DNA from: Variovorax paradoxus
GTDB taxonomy: Bacteria; Pseudomonadota; Gammaproteobacteria; Burkholderiales; Burkholderiaceae_C
Length of the DNA: 64,000 bases
NCBI RefSeq assembly: GCF_030815855.1
Contig: NZ_JAUSXG010000001.1
Coordinates: 1,116,001-1,180,000, forward strand
Reading direction: 5' to 3'
In this document: in pieces, positions 61,370 through 64,000 of the stretch
Layout of the letters: every line of letters starts with the position of its first letter
Numbering within the stretch: the first letter of the stretch is position 1
Notes under the pieces: generated by a model
What the model saw: the letters and a program-made list of their open reading frames with translations, nothing else
What the model was told of the DNA's origin: nothing
The model's database searches: none
Made by a program: the position numbers and the translations under genes

Positions 61370-61482
61370 GGGGTCGATTCTGGGCCGCACCGTGCGGCCT
61401 TGCAACGCGTCTAACGCGTGCAGTGCGCAGTGGGAAGCTGGGGAAAACGGAAAATGGGGGGCGCAAGTATCATAGCCACCAC

Positions 61483-62853
61483 ATGACGACATCTTCCTCG
61501 CGCGCCGATTCCGGCTTCGCCTACAGCCGCTCCTTCTTCGAAAACCTGGTCGACACGGCCCTGGCCCACGCCAAAAAGCTCGGGGCGACCGATGCCGGCG
61601 CCGAGGCGTCCGAGGGCTGCGGCCTCAGCGTCTCGGTCCGCAAGGGCGAACTCGAGAACGTCGAGCGCAACCGCGACAAGTCGCTGGGCATCACGGTGTA
61701 CGTGGGCCACCGCCGCGGCAACGCCAGCACCTCCGACTTCTCCGAGGGCGCAATCAAGCAGACCGTGCAGGCCGCCTACGACATTGCCCGCTTCACGGCC
61801 GAAGACCCGGTCAGCGGCCTTCCCGACGAGGAAGACATCGCCAAGGAACACCCCGAGCTCGACCTGTTCCACCCCTGGGACGTGACGAGCGAGCAGGCCG
61901 CCAAGCTCGCGCTCGAATGCGAAGCCGCAGCGCTGTCGACCGACAAGCGCATCACCAACAGCGAAGGCGCGGGCGTTTCGGCCCAGCAAAGCCACTTCTT
62001 CAGCGCCCACACGCACGGTTTCCGCGGCGGCTATGCCAGCTCGCGGCATTCGATTTCGGTGGCGCCCATCGCCGGCAAGGGCGACGACATGCAGCGCGAC
62101 TCCTGGTACAGCTCGATGCGCTCGGCCGGCGAACTGGCCAGCCCGCAGGCCGTGGGCCGCTACGCCGCCGAGCGGGCGCTGAGCCGGCTCAAGTCGCGCA
62201 AGATCAAGACCACCGAATGCCCGGTGCTGTTCGAATCGCCGCTGGCCGTGGGCCTGTTGGGCGGGCTGGTGCAGGCCGTGAGCGGCGGGGCGCTGTACCG
62301 CAAGAGCACCTTCCTGCTCGATTCGCTCGGCAAGCCGGTGCTGCCCAAGCACGTCGATGTGGCCGAAGACCCGCACGTGATGCGCGGCAAGGGCAGCTCG
62401 CCGTTCGACGACGAAGGCGTGGTGACCCGCGCGCGCAAGGTGGTGGATGCCGGCCGGCTCGAAGGCTACTTTCTGTCGACCTATTCCGCGCGCAAGCTCG
62501 GCATGAAGACCACCGGCAACGCCGGCGGCTCGCACAACCTGATCTTGAGCTCGCGCCTGACCAAGGCCGGTGACGACCTCGACGCCATGCTGGCCAAGCT
62601 CGGCACCGGCCTGTTCGTGATCGAGCTGATGGGGCAGGGCGTGAACTACGTGACCGGCGACTACTCGCGCGGCGCCAGCGGCTTCTGGGTCGAGAAGGGG
62701 CGCATCGCCTTCCCGGTGCAGGAGATCACCATTGCCGGCAACCTGAAAGACATGCTGATGGGCATCGAGGCCATCGGCGCCGATGCCTACACCTTCGGCG
62801 CCAAGACCACGGGCTCGGTGCTGGTCAACCGCATGAAGGTGGCCGGCAGCTGA
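61483..62853 (+). CDS. pmbA: Metalloprotease PmbA/TldE
   Basis: 456 residues, the TldE subunit of the TldD/TldE heterodimer that degrades unfolded peptides, matures microcin B17 and processes CcdA. Family marks: DAGAEASEGCGLSVSVRKGELENVE (in pieces), SLGITVYVGHRRGNASTSDFS, LLGGLVQAVSGGALYRKSTFL, and VTGDYSRGASGFWVEKG. No HExxxH site, as expected: that lies in TldD, not in this window. Start at MTTSSSRADSG (61483). Confidence 0.94.
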   Translation: MTTSSSRADSGFAYSRSFFENLVDTALAHAKKLGATDAGAEASEGCGLSVSVRKGELENVERNRDKSLGITVYVGHRRGNASTSDFSEGAIKQTVQAAYDIARFTAEDPVSGLPDEEDIAKEHPELDLFHPWDVTSEQAAKLALECEAAALSTDKRITNSEGAGVSAQQSHFFSAHTHGFRGGYASSRHSISVAPIAGKGDDMQRDSWYSSMRSAGELASPQAVGRYAAERALSRLKSRKIKTTECPVLFESPLAVGLLGGLVQAVSGGALYRKSTFLLDSLGKPVLPKHVDVAEDPHVMRGKGSSPFDDEGVVTRARKVVDAGRLEGYFLSTYSARKLGMKTTGNAGGSHNLILSSRLTKAGDDLDAMLAKLGTGLFVIELMGQGVNYVTGDYSRGASGFWVEKGRIAFPVQEITIAGNLKDMLMGIEAIGADAYTFGAKTTGSVLVNRMKVAGS

Positions 62854-62875
62854 GGCCGCAGGCCGCCTGCCTCGC

Positions 62876-63667
62876 TCAGACGATGCGGACCGAAAGGTTC
62901 GGCAGCCCGTCGATGTGGATTTCGATCAGGTCGCCGCGCACCACCGGGCCCACGTTCTCCGGCGTGCCCGAGTAGATGATGTCCCCGGGCATCAGCTCGA
63001 ACGCCTGCGACAGGCGGCTGATCTGTTCCGCCACCGACCAGATCATGTGCTTGAGCGTGGCGTTCTGCTTGGTCTGGCCGTTCACCTTGAGCCAGATCGT
63101 GCCGTCGGTGTAGTGGCCGACCTTGGCCACCGGATGGATCGGCCCGATGGGCGCCGAATTGTCGAAGCTCTTGCCGATTTCCCAGGGCTTTTTCTGGTCG
63201 CCCATTTCGCGCTGCAGATCGCGGCGGGTCATGTCCAGGCCGAGCGAGTAGCCGTAGACCAGGCCCAACGCATCGGCAGGCGCGATGTTGCGGCCGCCCT
63301 TGGCGAGCGCCACGACCAGTTCCACCTCGTAGTGGTAGTTTTTCGTGAGCGACGGGTACGGATGGTCGGCCACGGTGCCGGGCATGACGACCTGAATCGC
63401 ATCCGACGGCTTCTGGAAAAAGAACGGTGGCTCGCGGGTCGGGTCGGAACCCATTTCCCGCGCATGGGCCGCGTAATTGCGGCCGATGCAGTAGATGCGG
63501 CGCACCGGAAACGCCTGCTCGCTGCCGACGATCGGCACCGTGGCCTGGGCGACCGCAAAAGGGGTTTGCGGCGCGCGCGATGCGCCGGCGGGCAGCGCGC
63601 AACCGGCAACTGCGCCGGCCGCCATGGCGGCGGAACCGGCCAGCAGGCCGCGTCGTGAACTGGACAT
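62876..63667 (-). CDS. Fumarylacetoacetate hydrolase-family protein with export signal
   Basis: 263 residues. Residues 50-263 are an FAH-fold domain: YCIGRNYAAHAREMG, FFFQKPSDAI, YHYEVELVVALAKGGRNI (metal Glu pair), YGYSLGLDMTRRDLQ, and GDIIYSGTPENVGPVVRGD. The N-terminus is MSSSRRGLLAGSAAMAAGAVAGCAL: a twin-Arg motif SRRGLL, a hydrophobic stretch and a lipobox-like VAGC. FAH-family hydrolases and decarboxylases are normally cytoplasmic, so a Tat-exported, possibly lipid-anchored version is unusual. Confidence 0.87.
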   Translation of the reverse strand: MSSSRRGLLAGSAAMAAGAVAGCALPAGASRAPQTPFAVAQATVPIVGSEQAFPVRRIYCIGRNYAAHAREMGSDPTREPPFFFQKPSDAIQVVMPGTVADHPYPSLTKNYHYEVELVVALAKGGRNIAPADALGLVYGYSLGLDMTRRDLQREMGDQKKPWEIGKSFDNSAPIGPIHPVAKVGHYTDGTIWLKVNGQTKQNATLKHMIWSVAEQISRLSQAFELMPGDIIYSGTPENVGPVVRGDLIEIHIDGLPNLSVRIV

Positions 63668-63839
63668 GGTCTTTGTCTCCTGAGTCTTTTGTGGTGAGCG
63701 ATGAAAGCCGGCCGCAGCCAGCCGGTTCATTCTGGAGCGCGCCGCCGCGGCGTTTCCGCACGCATCTACGCAAAAACAGGACGCAAGCAACACGGGCCGC
63801 CCGCTCGGCAGCCCCGAGGCAAAGGCTTACCATCGCGCC

Positions 63840-64000
63840 ATGTCGGCCCTTCCATCCAGCCTTCGCCTCTACGGCATGCAGGAGCGCGCGAACCACCTCG
63901 ACTTCGACATCCGCTTCGAAGGCGCGCGGGACGTGCTGGCGCGGCCGCATCGGCACGAGTATTTCCAAATCCAGGTGAGCATCCACGGCGGCTCGCAACA
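63840..64000 (+). CDS. AraC-family regulator, N-terminal start (partial)
   Basis: First 53 residues of a gene running out of the window. After the start MSALPSSLRLYGMQ the sequence enters an AraC-type cupin arm (ARPHRHEYFQIQVSIHGGSQ, with the H-R-H-E-Y-F-Q-I motif common in AraC ligand domains). The DNA-binding part is beyond the end. Divergent from the exported FAH-family gene. Confidence 0.65.
   Translation, partial: MSALPSSLRLYGMQERANHLDFDIRFEGARDVLARPHRHEYFQIQVSIHGGSQ

Noticed and set aside
1..64000. tRNA, rRNA, prophage or insertion sequence
   Set aside because: No cloverleaf-like gene ends with CCA, no rRNA motifs, no transposase or integrase reading frames were found by eye; a covariance-model search would be needed to exclude small RNAs.

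Overview
The window is a high-GC (roughly two-thirds G+C), gene-dense bacterial chromosome segment. Its content points to a betaproteobacterium of the Comamonadaceae, probably Variovorax-like: a Bug-family solute receptor, an Anbu peptidase, darP beside pmbA, a Czc cluster, many LysR/RpiR/HxlR-type regulators and Burkholderiales-style codon use. The genus is inferred. No rRNA, tRNA, CRISPR array, prophage or complete insertion sequence was recognised.

Layout. 1-1.8 kb: end of an RND drug-efflux operon (pump C-terminus, NodT-type outer membrane lipoprotein). 1.9-7.3 kb: SPW-repeat membrane protein, then an RpiR regulator divergent from an aminotransferase / solute-binding protein / racemase amino-acid operon with clear GGAAC..GTTCC operators, then uppP. 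7.4-12.7 kb: a surface-adhesion locus in which a 7TMR-DISM histidine kinase and two paralogous LuxR-type response regulators bracket a trimeric autotransporter. 12.8-16.3 kb: an SDR-like protein lacking the catalytic S-Y-K residues, a frameshifted YciI/DGPF protein beside its ECF42-type sigma factor, and an alpha/beta hydrolase. 16.3-20.5 kb: Anbu peptidase, mutS and a HigB/HigA-like toxin-antitoxin pair. 20.8-25 kb: small putative DNA-binding protein, CorA, an NfeR/NfeF-like metal-regulated ferric reductase pair, HDOD protein. 25.4-30.3 kb: a CHASE-PAS-GAF-GGDEF-EAL protein, then a protein with eight 12-residue Trp-Cys repeats (the oddest gene here), and a lower-GC secreted protein.

30.5-40.4 kb: sulfatase plus Bug receptor, a frameshifted DUF418 membrane protein, the tightly coupled suhB-FUSC-mscS operon, trmJ and cysE. 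40.4-52.8 kb: heavy-metal resistance: cadR/cadA, a CMD-family peroxidase-like protein with a divergent HxlR regulator and twin palindromic operators, a cation/proton antiporter, and a czcR / czcI-czcC-czcB-czcA cluster without its sensor kinase. 53-58.4 kb: a LysR-controlled catabolic operon combining ketopantoate-reductase-like, VOC, MaoC, CaiB CoA-transferase, AroE-like and AroQ-like enzymes; the pathway is not one I can name. 58.7-64 kb: NmrA-like oxidoreductase and secreted cupin behind a structured leader, mogA, a pair of inverted REP-like palindromes, darP, pmbA, an exported FAH-family protein and the start of an AraC-type regulator.

The best leads for something undescribed are the Trp-Cys repeat protein (28788-29579), the 54-58.4 kb CoA-linked operon, the sensor/adhesin locus at 7.4-12.7 kb and the non-canonical SDR at 12.8 kb. 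Two genes carry a frameshift that one added C would repair; sequencing error has to be excluded for both.
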